From Photobacterium ganghwense (GTDB lineage: Bacteria; Pseudomonadota; Gammaproteobacteria; Enterobacterales; Vibrionaceae), in contig NZ_PYMI01000003.1 of assembly GCF_003025595.1 (NCBI RefSeq), positions 248,001 through 312,000 on the forward strand: DNA of 64,000 nucleotides, read 5' to 3'. Of the stretch, positions 8,924 to 17,780 are shown piece by piece. A model generated the notes under the pieces. That model did not search any database. It saw only the letters and a program-made list of their open reading frames with translations, and was not told where the DNA came from. The first letter of the stretch is position 1, and every line of letters starts with the position of its first letter. A program made the position numbers and the translations under genes.

Positions 8924-9328
8924 ATGGTTTTTATTTTCACATTTATATTATTGCTGTGTTCTTTATTAGACATCCAACAAAGAATAGTAAGTAACAAGCT
9001 ATCCTTTTTACTTGTTTTAAATTCTATTTCTATGGTTGTTCAAAATAAAGGACTAATAGTTGGAAGTGAATGGTCATTCTGGTCACTGGTATTTGTCATT
9101 ATATTAACGTTGCCCGGTTTTATTTTCGGCGTATTTGGTGGTGCTGACGTAAAAATTTTATTATCTGTGGCGATAATCAGTCCGCTTGCGTTAATGCTCA
9201 ATATTTTATTGGTGTCGTTTGGCTGTTTTGCACTTTATTGGTTGTTGTTTATTCGTGATCGGCAACAGCACGGACCATTCATTCCGTGTTTGCTGGTGGG
9301 AGTCGGGCTGTCGGTATGGTTGTATTAA
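8924..9328 (+). CDS. tadV: A24-type prepilin peptidase (TadV/CpaA)
   Basis: A 134-residue inner-membrane aspartyl protease that cleaves the Flp prepilin and the TadE/F-type pseudopilins. The catalytic aspartates are visible: the first in LLDIQQRIVSNKLS near the N terminus, the second in GVFGGADVKIL, a variant of the GxGD motif. It has about four to five membrane spans and no N-methyltransferase domain, as usual in Tad loci. The ribosome binding site is weak, so translation may be coupled to the pilin gene. The end overlaps the next gene. Confidence 0.88.
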   Translation: MVFIFTFILLLCSLLDIQQRIVSNKLSFLLVLNSISMVVQNKGLIVGSEWSFWSLVFVIILTLPGFIFGVFGGADVKILLSVAIISPLALMLNILLVSFGCFALYWLLFIRDRQQHGPFIPCLLVGVGLSVWLY

Positions 9329-9837
9329 AGGCGGTTAAACCTATCAGCCAGTCAGTCGCTCGCCATCATCAGCAAGGGGCCGCGGCACTGGAAACCATTT
9401 TTCTGATGCCTGCCATCTTGCTGATGCTTTATACCATTGCGCACTACAGCCTGATTTTTGTTGCGATGCAGATGTTTACTTATACGGCAGAAGAGGCACT
9501 GAGGGAGAGTATCCGGTTTGTCGATGAGTCCTGCTATTACGGTGGCGGTTGCGACTCGCAAGCCCTGCAAGATGAAGTCAAAAGTAATGCGCAGGCAATT
9601 ATTGGTGGGATGACACCCGGTGGAAAACTGTTTGGTCAGAGCCTGACGCAGGTCTGGACATCGGCAGAGACCAGTCAAAGTGGTAAAGCGTTTGAGATTT
9701 TGGTCGCAGATGTCGGGGAGGGTGAATGCTGTCAGGTTGTGATCCGTTATGAGTATGCCCGTTTTCCTTTCCTGCCGGCGATTTTTCACTTGCCGGTCCC
9801 TGACCAACTGACCGGATCGGCCAGATTGCAGTTATAA
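9316..9837 (+). CDS. TadE-like pseudopilin
   Basis: A 173-residue protein with a pseudopilin N terminus: QQG21/AAALETIFLMPAI, with Glu at +5 after the presumed cleavage site, followed by one membrane helix and a C-terminal domain with a CCQVV cysteine pair and another Cys pair (SCYYGGGCD). TadE/TadF minor pilins help assemble the Flp pilus. The frame could start at a GTG at 9286, but the ATG at 9316 gives a normal leader. It overlaps tadV by 13 bases. In most Tad loci the tadE/F genes lie near tadG at the far end; here this one is second from the pilin. Confidence 0.78.
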   Translation: MVVLKAVKPISQSVARHHQQGAAALETIFLMPAILLMLYTIAHYSLIFVAMQMFTYTAEEALRESIRFVDESCYYGGGCDSQALQDEVKSNAQAIIGGMTPGGKLFGQSLTQVWTSAETSQSGKAFEILVADVGEGECCQVVIRYEYARFPFLPAIFHLPVPDQLTGSARLQL

Positions 9838-9915
9838 CGAGGAAAAGCAAGGCGAACAGGAAAAGCAATGTCAGCCCGGTTTGTATCGGTGACAGGGGGC
9901 AGTCAGGAGAAAATT

Positions 9916-10980
9916 ATGCAGGGACGTTCGTTAAAAATCGCGGCTGCAGTTTTATTGGGGCTGGCGGCGATGGTGGGGGCTTACGGGGTACATCTCAGTC
10001 AGTCTGCCGGGGTGCCGATGCCAGTGACAGTTGTTGCTCCACCGGTCAATGTCATTGAATATGCCGTTGATCTGCCCGCCGGGACCCTCATTCGGTCGGA
10101 AATGCTGCGCAGCGTCGAGGTAACGAATGCGCGCAAAGAAGATAGTCGTGATGGCTCTGACTATCTCGGACGTCGCCTGTCGCAGGCGGTAATGGCCGGA
10201 ACACGGCTTCACGGCAATCAGTTTGCGGTATCCCGACCGGTTCTGGATACGCTGGAAGCCGGTTATCGTGCCTATGCTATTTCGGCCAATGCGCTGACAG
10301 TGGTGGGAGGACATCTGCAGCGTGGTGATGTTGTTGATGTGCTTTTTCTGCTGCGAGCCAACAAAGAATCCGGACAAAACAGCACGGCACGTCGATTGCT
10401 CAGTCAGGTAAAAGTGCTGGGGGTTGGTGGCGACTCTGAGAATCAGACAACGGGATCGGCTCAGGGAAAAGCCCAAGGTCATAAACAAACGGGTATCGCC
10501 AATACGATCATTCTCGCCGTACCCGAACAAGCTACACCTGAGCTGCTACTGGCTGAGAATACCGGGCAGCTCAGGCTGGCTTTAGTGGGAACAAATGAAC
10601 ATCAACCCGTGGTATCTATCAATAACCATGATGCCACCGTGCGATTGTCCACCAAGCAAAATTCTACCGATCAGGCTGGCACTGATCTCACTCTTACACT
10701 CACTCCCCAAATGTCTGCTCAGCCGGTGTTCCAGACTCTTGCACTGCAAGAGCCAGCCATCGAGTCACGGCCATTCACGATTGCAGCGCAGGGTATGCCC
10801 GCTTCACCTCTTGTGTCAGGGAATGACTCCAGTCATGTTGTCGCTCTGAAAACCCTGGGGGAGTACAAGGAAGTCGATATCGTGCAGGAAAAGCCAGCCC
10901 CGGTGAAATACCGTTATGTCACGCCCAGCGTAGAGATTTATCAGGGGGAATCTCGCACGCTGGTCCGGACTCGTCACTGA
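9916..10980 (+). CDS. cpaB: Flp pilus assembly protein CpaB/RcpC
   Basis: A 354-residue periplasmic protein with an N-terminal membrane anchor (LKIAAAVLLGLAAMVGAYG), a SAF-type domain (about residues 45-110: VDLPAGTLIRSEMLRSVEV, then YLGRRLSQAVMAGTRL) and an RcpC domain (GYRAYAISAN, GGHLQRGDVVDVLFLL). It works with the secretin CpaC in the outer part of the Tad machine. The C-terminal 120 residues are less conserved. An ATG at 9868 with AGGA is also possible; I prefer 9916 because AGGAG (9905-9909) has ideal spacing and the membrane anchor then begins near residue 7. Confidence 0.87.
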   Translation: MQGRSLKIAAAVLLGLAAMVGAYGVHLSQSAGVPMPVTVVAPPVNVIEYAVDLPAGTLIRSEMLRSVEVTNARKEDSRDGSDYLGRRLSQAVMAGTRLHGNQFAVSRPVLDTLEAGYRAYAISANALTVVGGHLQRGDVVDVLFLLRANKESGQNSTARRLLSQVKVLGVGGDSENQTTGSAQGKAQGHKQTGIANTIILAVPEQATPELLLAENTGQLRLALVGTNEHQPVVSINNHDATVRLSTKQNSTDQAGTDLTLTLTPQMSAQPVFQTLALQEPAIESRPFTIAAQGMPASPLVSGNDSSHVVALKTLGEYKEVDIVQEKPAPVKYRYVTPSVEIYQGESRTLVRTRH

Positions 10981-11010
10981 CATTGGTTCGACAATGAATT
11001 GGAGTCTGGG

Positions 11011-12198
11011 ATGAACATTTTCGTAATTTTGCTGCTGGCGCTATGGGGCTGGCCGTTGCTGGCCGCTTATCAGACGGTGGATTCGCCGAGAAGCGAACCC
11101 GCGAGGGGTATTGAACTGGCGACCGGGCAGCAACAGTCGCTGACCACATCTACTCGCATTGTCAGAGCGGCGATTGGCGATCCGGATATTGCTGGTCTGA
11201 AAGTATTGAGCAGTAAAGAGCTGATGCTCACCGGTAAGCAGGCTGGCTCCACCACGTTGCTGGTCTGGCAGCGCGGTACTGAAGAGCCGGTCAGGCATCG
11301 GATTCAGGTGACGCCCTATGGTGTGGCGACCGCCAATGTTCAGGTACAGACTGACATAAAAGTGGTTGAAATCAGCCGAAATGCACTGAAAGAAGCTGGA
11401 TTTTTCTTTGGCAAGCAGGGCAATACTTTCTTCGGGATTGGTAACAGCGGCGCTCTGTCTGGTGGGGGCTTTGACGGCAATTTAATCAGTGGAAATAACT
11501 TTCTGCCGGGCTCTGATTCTTTCAATCTGGTTGTTGGCAATATATCGCAAGGGCTTCTGGGTACGATCAGCGCACTGAGTCGCAATGGCTTTGCCTACAC
11601 CCTGGCGGAGCCCAGTCTGGTGACCATGTCGGGCCATACCGCGACGTTTTTAGCTGGGGGGGAATTCCCCTATCCCGTCAACGGGGGAGACGGGGACATT
11701 ACTATTGAGTTTAAAGAGTTCGGGGTCAGGTTGAATTTAACGCCGACAGTACTGGCTGACGAGCGCATCATGCTCAAGGTTGCACCAGAGGTCAGTGAGC
11801 TGAATTATGCGCAGGGTATCAGTTCTGCCGGCGTGATGGTGCCGGCTTTATCGGTGCGTCGTACTGACACTACCGTGCAATTAGGAAACGGTGAGAGCTT
11901 TGTGATCAGCGGGCTGGTCAGCCGCAATACCATCAAAAATGCCGATCGTTTTCCGGGATTGGGCGATGTGCCGATTCTGGGGGCTTTCTTCCGATCAACC
12001 CGTTTCGACAGCAGTGATAAAGAAATCATGATGGTGGTGACGCCGCATCTTATCAAACCTTTTGCCCGAAATACGCCATTGCCACCACTGCCGGGTGAAA
12101 TGTATCGCCAGTTTGAGCCTGACTTTTTTGATCTGATCTTTCTCGATGCCGAGCCGCATCCGCTGCCGGCCAACATGGGTTTTTCCCGGGAGGAGTAA
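11011..12198 (+). CDS. cpaC: Tad pilus secretin CpaC/RcpA
   Basis: The outer-membrane channel of the Flp pilus. The 395-residue protein has a signal peptide (residues 1-20), a pilus N-terminal/BON-like region (about 35-110: RGIELATGQQQSL, KVLSSKELMLTGK) and the secretin domain (about 180-365: LAEPSLVTMSGHTATFLAGGEFP, FKEFGVRLNLTPTVL, PGLGDVPILGAFFRS). It ends with a Pro-rich tail. The ATG at 11011 is chosen over a TTG at 10999 because GGAG at 11001 serves it. The next gene starts 2 bases after the stop. Confidence 0.93.
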   Translation: MNIFVILLLALWGWPLLAAYQTVDSPRSEPARGIELATGQQQSLTTSTRIVRAAIGDPDIAGLKVLSSKELMLTGKQAGSTTLLVWQRGTEEPVRHRIQVTPYGVATANVQVQTDIKVVEISRNALKEAGFFFGKQGNTFFGIGNSGALSGGGFDGNLISGNNFLPGSDSFNLVVGNISQGLLGTISALSRNGFAYTLAEPSLVTMSGHTATFLAGGEFPYPVNGGDGDITIEFKEFGVRLNLTPTVLADERIMLKVAPEVSELNYAQGISSAGVMVPALSVRRTDTTVQLGNGESFVISGLVSRNTIKNADRFPGLGDVPILGAFFRSTRFDSSDKEIMMVVTPHLIKPFARNTPLPPLPGEMYRQFEPDFFDLIFLDAEPHPLPANMGFSREE

Positions 12199-12199
12199 C

Positions 12200-13324
12200 A
12201 TGTATCTGGCTGCTTATGATCAAGCCGGTGAGAGCAGGGCACTCATCTCGGATGCTGTCCCGTCGGGTTGCCGTCTCCACTGGATGGAAGCTCCAGAGCG
12301 GCAGACATCCCATACCCGATGGCATCAGTCACAGGTGCTGATTTTGGCCACCGACCGCTGGCCGGAACCGTCCATTGATTTGTTGATCGAGACTTTTTCG
12401 CCACGCCATATTGTATTGCTGGATCAGACGCCGGAAAGCCACTGGTATGGCATGCCTTCACGCAACAACCTTCATCTGTGTGATCCTGAACGCCTGGCAG
12501 AGACACTGGCGACCTTGGTGCAGGTGTCTGCGTTGCGGCCATCCAGTCGGCTGGCCATGATGTCGGCAAGACCCGAGTTCGACAGCGCGTTGCTGGCCAT
12601 CTCGCTGGCCTGGCAAATCAGCCGGGATACGCAGCATCAGGGCGATGTCCTGATTCTGGATATCGGGCAGCCCGAAAGTGACATCCCCAGTTACCTCAAT
12701 CAGCCTGCAGGTATCGATTTTATGAGCCTCGTCGAACGCAGTGCCTGCATAGACAAGAAGTGGCTGGCTGAGCAGGGGGTAGAACTGGCTCCGCGTATCC
12801 ATGTGATTGGGATGTCAGAGCAGGAATACCCGTCGGCAATGACACAGGCGTCCCTGCAAACCGTCATGGATAAGCTCGAAACCATTTACAGCAGCATCAT
12901 TGTCAATCTGGTCGGGATGCCGATCTGCCCGCTATTACAGTTGATGGCGCAGCGGTGTGATCAGCACTGGCTGCTGACTGATCAGAAAAATATCAGCTTG
13001 GCTCAGACCCGCCGTTTGGCAGAGATGCTTTATCAGGCTGGGGCCCGGCCGGGAGGGGTGAACCTGATCCTGGCACCGTTTTTAACACAGGTGTTGCCGG
13101 GCAGGGAGATGATTGCCGCCCAGCTGGAACTGCCTATCCGGGGGGTGTTGCCGTGCGCCCATCCGCTGACAACTGATATTAATGCCGGCACTTTGCTGCC
13201 GCCGACTGGGAGATATAAGCAGTTCCTGCGTGAAGTCGACAGGTTACGCACGCTGAAAGCAGAAAAATCCCATTGGCTGGATAAGCTGACCGGGGTGATT
13301 GCCAGAGAGGTGAACAATGAGTGA
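12200..13324 (+). CDS. tadZ: TadZ/CpaE-like pilus localisation protein, degenerate ATPase
   Basis: TadZ/CpaE proteins are ParA/MinD relatives that position the Tad machine at the pole. This 374-residue protein holds the right place and fold pattern: an N-terminal response-receiver-like part and a MinD-like part with VLILDIGQPESDIPSYLNQPAG and IIVNLVGMP. However, where a deviant Walker A (KGGxGxT/S) is expected, the sequence reads SARPEFDSALLAISLAW, with no glycine-rich loop, so nucleotide binding is probably lost. The strong GGAGGAG just before 12200 sets the start. It overlaps tadA by 8 bases. Confidence 0.8.
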   Translation: MYLAAYDQAGESRALISDAVPSGCRLHWMEAPERQTSHTRWHQSQVLILATDRWPEPSIDLLIETFSPRHIVLLDQTPESHWYGMPSRNNLHLCDPERLAETLATLVQVSALRPSSRLAMMSARPEFDSALLAISLAWQISRDTQHQGDVLILDIGQPESDIPSYLNQPAGIDFMSLVERSACIDKKWLAEQGVELAPRIHVIGMSEQEYPSAMTQASLQTVMDKLETIYSSIIVNLVGMPICPLLQLMAQRCDQHWLLTDQKNISLAQTRRLAEMLYQAGARPGGVNLILAPFLTQVLPGREMIAAQLELPIRGVLPCAHPLTTDINAGTLLPPTGRYKQFLREVDRLRTLKAEKSHWLDKLTGVIAREVNNE

Positions 13325-14570
13325 TGCGATATGGTGGCCCAGCCGCGAGGTGGCGATTCAGCAGGATGAGTCCCGCCAGGAGCTGAAAGCGGATTTGCAC
13401 CGTTTTGTTATCGACCGGCTGGAAGATGACGGACTGATGCAGGAAATGGAGCGGCCCGAGTTGCAAACCCATGTGTATGACTATGTGCGCACTTACCTGA
13501 AACAACAGCAGGTGGTTGGCTTTCAGAATGAACTGACCGGGCTGGTGAATGAGCTGCTGGATGAAATCCTCGGCTTTGGGCCATTGCAGAACCTGCTTGA
13601 TGATGACGAGGTCGACGATATCCTCATTAACGGCCCACGGCTGATCTATGTGGAACGCAAAGGGCAGTTGTCCCAAGTGCCGTTTCGTTTCATGAACGAT
13701 CAGCATGTGCTGCGGGTTATTCGGCGAATGATTGCACCTCTTGGTCGGCGGATTGATGAAGCTAACCCAATGGTGGATGCCCGTCTGCCGGATGGTAGTC
13801 GGATTAATGCGGTGATCCCGCCTCTGGCCATTGACGGGCCTTGTTTGTCAGTGCGCAAATTCAAAACCGATTGCATGACGGCAGACACCCTGATCCAGAA
13901 CGGGGCGATGAGCGTGGCAATGCACCAGTTGCTGAGGCAATGTGCCGCGGCCCGCTGCAACATCTTGATCAGTGGCTCAACCGGGTCGGGTAAAACCACT
14001 CTCTTGAATGTGCTCAGCCAGTACATTAACGCCGGTGAGCGGGTGGTCACCATTGAAGACGCCGCCGAGTTGCAGTTGCAAAACGGTCACGTTGTCAGGC
14101 TGGAAACCCGCCCGCCGAATTCAGAAGGACAAGGCGAGGTTACGCCGCGGGATCTGCTGAAAAATGCCCTGCGGATGCGGCCAGATCGCATCATTCTCGG
14201 GGAAAGCCGCGGCGGTGAAGTGCTGGATGTGCTGCAGGCTATGAATACCGGGCATTCAGGCTCAATGAGTACCCTGCATGCCAATTCACCGCAGGATGCC
14301 CTGTTAAGGCTGGAAATGATGGTGACGATGGCCGGCTTCAATTCGACGTCAGCACTGGTCAAACAGATTATCGCCACCGCATTGGATTTGGTAGTGCAGG
14401 TTGCGCGATTGCCGAACGGAAAACGAGTGATTACTCACATTGTGGAGATACAGGATGTGGCCGATGGCCAGATTCGAACCCAGCTGCTGTACACCTTTAA
14501 AGGCGGCGATTTTTCGAGTGTCGATACGTTATCGACTGCACTGAGAGCATGGTTGGAGGAGGCCGAGTGA
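13317..14570 (+). CDS. tadA: Tad pilus assembly/secretion ATPase TadA/CpaF
   Basis: A 417-residue cytoplasmic hexameric ATPase of the VirB11/GspE superfamily that powers pilus extension and, in Tad systems, retraction. The Walker A GSTGSGKT is at about residues 220-227, with an N-terminal helical domain before it. Asp/Glu and His boxes follow: TIEDAAELQL, RMRPDRIILGESRGGEVLD, and GHSGSMSTLHANSP. The start overlaps tadZ and the end overlaps tadB (GTGA), so translation is coupled. Confidence 0.95.
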   Translation: MSDAIWWPSREVAIQQDESRQELKADLHRFVIDRLEDDGLMQEMERPELQTHVYDYVRTYLKQQQVVGFQNELTGLVNELLDEILGFGPLQNLLDDDEVDDILINGPRLIYVERKGQLSQVPFRFMNDQHVLRVIRRMIAPLGRRIDEANPMVDARLPDGSRINAVIPPLAIDGPCLSVRKFKTDCMTADTLIQNGAMSVAMHQLLRQCAAARCNILISGSTGSGKTTLLNVLSQYINAGERVVTIEDAAELQLQNGHVVRLETRPPNSEGQGEVTPRDLLKNALRMRPDRIILGESRGGEVLDVLQAMNTGHSGSMSTLHANSPQDALLRLEMMVTMAGFNSTSALVKQIIATALDLVVQVARLPNGKRVITHIVEIQDVADGQIRTQLLYTFKGGDFSSVDTLSTALRAWLEEAE

Positions 14571-15484
14571 ATCTGTTGTTTGGGCTGGCTATCGTGTTGT
14601 TGTGTGCTGGGGCAGCGTTGTTACTGTTGGCTGCGCGTGCCGGTACACAGGTTGAGGCCGAGCCGTCTGCGGTAGCAAACGCTGACCGTGCATCGGCCAA
14701 CTCCGCTGTTGGTAAAGCCGAACTGGGTTCGCTCCGGCCTGTTGGGTGGCGCGAGCGTCTGGCCGAACGCTGCCAGAAACTGGGACTGACAACGTCACCG
14801 GTATTCTGGACAGCGGTTATCAGCGTTTTTGTTGCAGGAGAGTACGTGATCGCTTACCGGGTGGGTTCCGTCGGTTCTGGGCTCTATGGTGTAGTGCTGG
14901 TCGCGTGCATTGTTTTTTGCGGGCAGTGGCGGAAAGTGGCAATCCGGCGCCGGATTCTGTTGCAGCTGCCGGGGCTAGTGGAACAAATCAACCGCCGGGT
15001 CAAAGTCGGGATGTCACTGTCGCAGGCGGTCGGGCGCTCCGTCAGTGTCTTGGAAAATCCCCTGCGGGACATTGTTGAGCGTGCCATCCGTCGCGAATCT
15101 TTGGGCACTGATCTGGATGCATCGTTTGCCAAAGAAGCCCGGGTAACCGGCGTGAAGGAATTCCAGCTGTTGGGGGCGGTTTTTCGGGTCAACCGGCAGT
15201 TTGGCGGCAGTGTAAGCCAGTCGCTGGATAACCTGATTGAGCTGCTGTACCAGAATGAGCGCAGCCAGCGGGAACTGAAGGCGATGACGGGGGAAACCCG
15301 GATTACCGCCTGGGTCATGGGCGTTACTCCCTCGGTAATGGCGATGTACTTGTTAGTGACTGATCCGCAGGGAATTCAGACGATGTGGTTGGATCCAGAA
15401 GGTCGCCAGGCATTGTATTTTGCATTGGGGGCGCAGGCGGTCGGCGCGCTGGTTTTGTGGCGGATGCTGCGTTCGCTGTCATAA
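14567..15484 (+). CDS. tadB: Tad pilus inner-membrane protein TadB
   Basis: A 305-residue inner-membrane platform protein of the GspF superfamily, partner of TadC. It has membrane segments near residues 3-20, 80-125 and at the C terminus (about 250-300), around a cytoplasmic T2SSF domain with QLPGLVEQINRRVKVGMSLSQA and REARVTGVKEFQLLG-like sequence. GTG at 14567 overlaps the tadA stop as GTGA, with GGAGGAGG just upstream. An ATG at 14549 is in frame but would eclipse that site. Confidence 0.9.
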   Translation: MNLLFGLAIVLLCAGAALLLLAARAGTQVEAEPSAVANADRASANSAVGKAELGSLRPVGWRERLAERCQKLGLTTSPVFWTAVISVFVAGEYVIAYRVGSVGSGLYGVVLVACIVFCGQWRKVAIRRRILLQLPGLVEQINRRVKVGMSLSQAVGRSVSVLENPLRDIVERAIRRESLGTDLDASFAKEARVTGVKEFQLLGAVFRVNRQFGGSVSQSLDNLIELLYQNERSQRELKAMTGETRITAWVMGVTPSVMAMYLLVTDPQGIQTMWLDPEGRQALYFALGAQAVGALVLWRMLRSLS

Positions 15485-15564
15485 CGTGCTGACGCTTCAC
15501 ACTCTCACACTCTCACGCGGTCACGGGAAACGGAATGATGTTGAGGTAAAGCAGGGAGGTCTGC

Positions 15565-16476
15565 ATGTGGTTATCTCTCAGTGTATCAACCGGGTTGTTC
15601 ATCAGTGGACTGGTGTTACTGGTACTGGCTGCCGGGCTGTTTTTGTGGTCAGTCAGACAACAACGCATCAGGCGTGTAGAGCAGAACCTCGCGCAGCGAC
15701 TGGGTAAAACCGGACGGCGTGAAGCGGTGATACAACAGAGTCAGGCTTTGTGGAGTCGCACCAAACGGCAGAAGATCCCTTCCCTGGCAGAAGTGCAGCA
15801 ATTATTGCGCAAGGCGGGGTATATCTCGAACCGGGAACAGACGCTTTGCCTGATGAAACTGTTGGTGACATGGCTGCTAATCCAGTTGCTGGTGGTGATC
15901 CCAGTGGTTCAGGGGCAGATCGCCACGGAACAGATGCTGAGTTTACTGGTGATCAGTCTGGCGGGAGGGCTGTACGGTGCCCTGCAATGGCTGAAGCAGA
16001 AAGTTGCACAGCGTTCCCGGATCATTGATGAAGAGCTGGTTGTGGGACTCCAGATGATGAAAACCTTGTGGGATGTGGGCTTGTCACTGGAAAGTATTTT
16101 GCGAGCCTACTGCCGGGAATTGGGAAATCTGACCCCTGAGCTCACTAAAGAGATGCAGCTTGCGCTGAATAAAATTGAGGCCGGACAGGAGCGCTCAGCC
16201 GTGTTCTCCGTGCTTGCCCGTTCAACAGATTCTCAGGGGTTGCAGGATGTCCTGACGATGTTTGCTCAGGTTTCGGATTCCGGCGGCAGCCTGTCGACCT
16301 CACTGACTCAGCTGACATTGCTGCTGCGAGATCGACGTCGTACGCAACTGCAGGAGAAAGTCACCAAGTTGTCAGGGAGGATGTCGGTGGTGATGATGAT
16401 TTTTCTGTTTCCGGCGCTGTTTGTGGTGCTGGCGGGGCCGGGCATGATAGCACTCAGCCAGGCGATCGGTTTTTAA
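15565..16476 (+). CDS. tadC: Tad pilus inner-membrane protein TadC
   Basis: A 303-residue GspF-superfamily protein that pairs with TadB in the inner membrane. There is an N-terminal helix (about residues 8-30), two central spans (about 95-135), and the T2SSF domain with GLQMMKTLWDVGLSLESILRAY and QVSDSGGSLSTSLTQL, ending in a last span (about 272-298). GGGAGG lies 7 bases before the ATG. The 80-base gap from tadB contains the short tandem repeat CACTCTCACACTCTCAC but no promoter that I can recognise. Confidence 0.9.
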   Translation: MWLSLSVSTGLFISGLVLLVLAAGLFLWSVRQQRIRRVEQNLAQRLGKTGRREAVIQQSQALWSRTKRQKIPSLAEVQQLLRKAGYISNREQTLCLMKLLVTWLLIQLLVVIPVVQGQIATEQMLSLLVISLAGGLYGALQWLKQKVAQRSRIIDEELVVGLQMMKTLWDVGLSLESILRAYCRELGNLTPELTKEMQLALNKIEAGQERSAVFSVLARSTDSQGLQDVLTMFAQVSDSGGSLSTSLTQLTLLLRDRRRTQLQEKVTKLSGRMSVVMMIFLFPALFVVLAGPGMIALSQAIGF

Positions 16477-16526
16477 ACGCTTTCAGTCGATGCTCTGAGA
16501 GCCGTGATTATCAGCATGGAGGCAGG

Positions 16527-17327
16527 ATGGAAATGCAACCCTGTATTTTGAATTGCCGTAAATTTAAATCGCTGCGGCTGGCAACGATCTTCATGGTGAC
16601 AGGCCTGGTGGGATTAACCGGATGCGCCGGAAAACCTGCAGACACTCAGGCCAGCATGACCAAGCCGGTCGGGGCATGTGGTCAGCAGATTTCTGCCGGA
16701 GAAGGCATGTCGCTTTCTCTGATCCAGCAGCAAATTCAGAAAGGCCAGTATTACTCTGCGCTGGCGGAACTGGCGGTGTTACCGGACTCATCGCCCGACA
16801 GTCTGCTGATGCAGGCAGACAGTTATCGTAAGCTCGGCAAGTGGGCGGATGCCGAACCCTTATATACCCGACTGGTGGATACCTGCCTGAGTGGCAAAGC
16901 CTATCACGGCCTCGGGTTGATTGCGGCCTATCAGGGCAAGGTATCCCCGGCTGTGAAGCTACTGGAAAAAGCAGCCAGAGTGTCGCCTGTCTCAGCGAAC
17001 ATCCGCAATGATCTGGGCTTTCTGATGCTGGTAACTGGTCAGGATAGTCTGGCTTATGATGAACTGCGCACCGCGCTGGAGCTTAATCCGGACCATCAGA
17101 CCGCAGCCAGAAATTTATGGTTTTTACTGCTCAAGACCCACCGAACGGCGCAGGCTGAGACCCTGGCACAGCGCTATCGCTGGGCCGAGCAGGATCAGCA
17201 GGACATGCTGGCGGCCATTGCCCGGTTTCGGCCATTGGATCTGAACCAGGATCCGGCAAGCCGCAAAGGTGGCACTTCGGTGCGCAAGCGTGGTTATTCG
17301 TTACTGACGCAGGAGGCTTGGCAATGA
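16527..17327 (+). CDS. tadD: TPR lipoprotein TadD
   Basis: A 266-residue lipoprotein with a long leader ending in the lipobox LTGC (Cys near residue 33), followed by tetratricopeptide-like helical pairs (about 65-230) that include YSALAELAVLPDSSPDSLLM, AEPLYTRLVDTC and AYDELRTALELNPDH. TadD-type proteins sit on the outer membrane and help the secretin assemble. GGAGG lies just upstream of the ATG. It overlaps the next gene by ATGA. Confidence 0.88.
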   Translation: MEMQPCILNCRKFKSLRLATIFMVTGLVGLTGCAGKPADTQASMTKPVGACGQQISAGEGMSLSLIQQQIQKGQYYSALAELAVLPDSSPDSLLMQADSYRKLGKWADAEPLYTRLVDTCLSGKAYHGLGLIAAYQGKVSPAVKLLEKAARVSPVSANIRNDLGFLMLVTGQDSLAYDELRTALELNPDHQTAARNLWFLLLKTHRTAQAETLAQRYRWAEQDQQDMLAAIARFRPLDLNQDPASRKGGTSVRKRGYSLLTQEAWQ

Positions 17328-17767
17328 CAAAAGGCATACACCGTATCACTGGTGGGGATCATATCTTGGGCCGTCTGGTTGATGCCCTGTTGGTGGTGTT
17401 TTTACTGGGTACGACAGCAGTCAGCCCGACAATCAGGGCTGAAGCAGGACAAACGTTTCAGCAAAAGCCTCAGCAAAAATCTCGGCAAGAACCTCAGCAA
17501 GAAAAAAGCACATTGAATGCTGCGCGCCCGGAATACTTGCCAGTGAGGGGCTCGGCCTCTTATCACGAGGCGGGTTTGGTGCCAATACAGCGCCCTAAAA
17601 CCACGACGCAGATATGGCTTGAACTGCAGGCGAGCGGCAAGCTGGCGACAGAATATAACGATGCGGTGTTGCCGCAGGCAGCCGAGCAGACTGAGCAGCG
17701 GATGCTGAACAGCTTTACCACCCCCATTCCGGCCAAATTTATCTCTGATTCTATGGGCGGCAGCTAG
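17324..17767 (+). CDS. Small secreted Tad-locus protein, DUF3613-like
   Basis: A 147-residue protein with a signal peptide (hydrophobic about residues 20-33), a Gln/Lys/Pro-rich repeat segment (QQKPQQKSRQEPQQEKS, about 46-62) and a C-terminal motif with TTTQIWLELQASGKLA and SFTTPIPAKF. The last part resembles the DUF3613 proteins found in Tad loci, but I judge this by memory only. The start at 17324 is set by AGGAGG at 17311-17316 and an ATGA overlap with tadD. Role unknown; position between tadD and tadG suggests an accessory periplasmic pilus factor. Confidence 0.7.
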   Translation: MTKGIHRITGGDHILGRLVDALLVVFLLGTTAVSPTIRAEAGQTFQQKPQQKSRQEPQQEKSTLNAARPEYLPVRGSASYHEAGLVPIQRPKTTTQIWLELQASGKLATEYNDAVLPQAAEQTEQRMLNSFTTPIPAKFISDSMGGS

Positions 17768-17780
17768 GAAGGATACCAAT

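Noticed and set aside
9868..9915. Longer start for CpaB at 9868
   Set aside because: Possible, with AGGA, but the start at 9916 has a better AGGAG site and puts the membrane anchor at the normal place; kept as an alternative.
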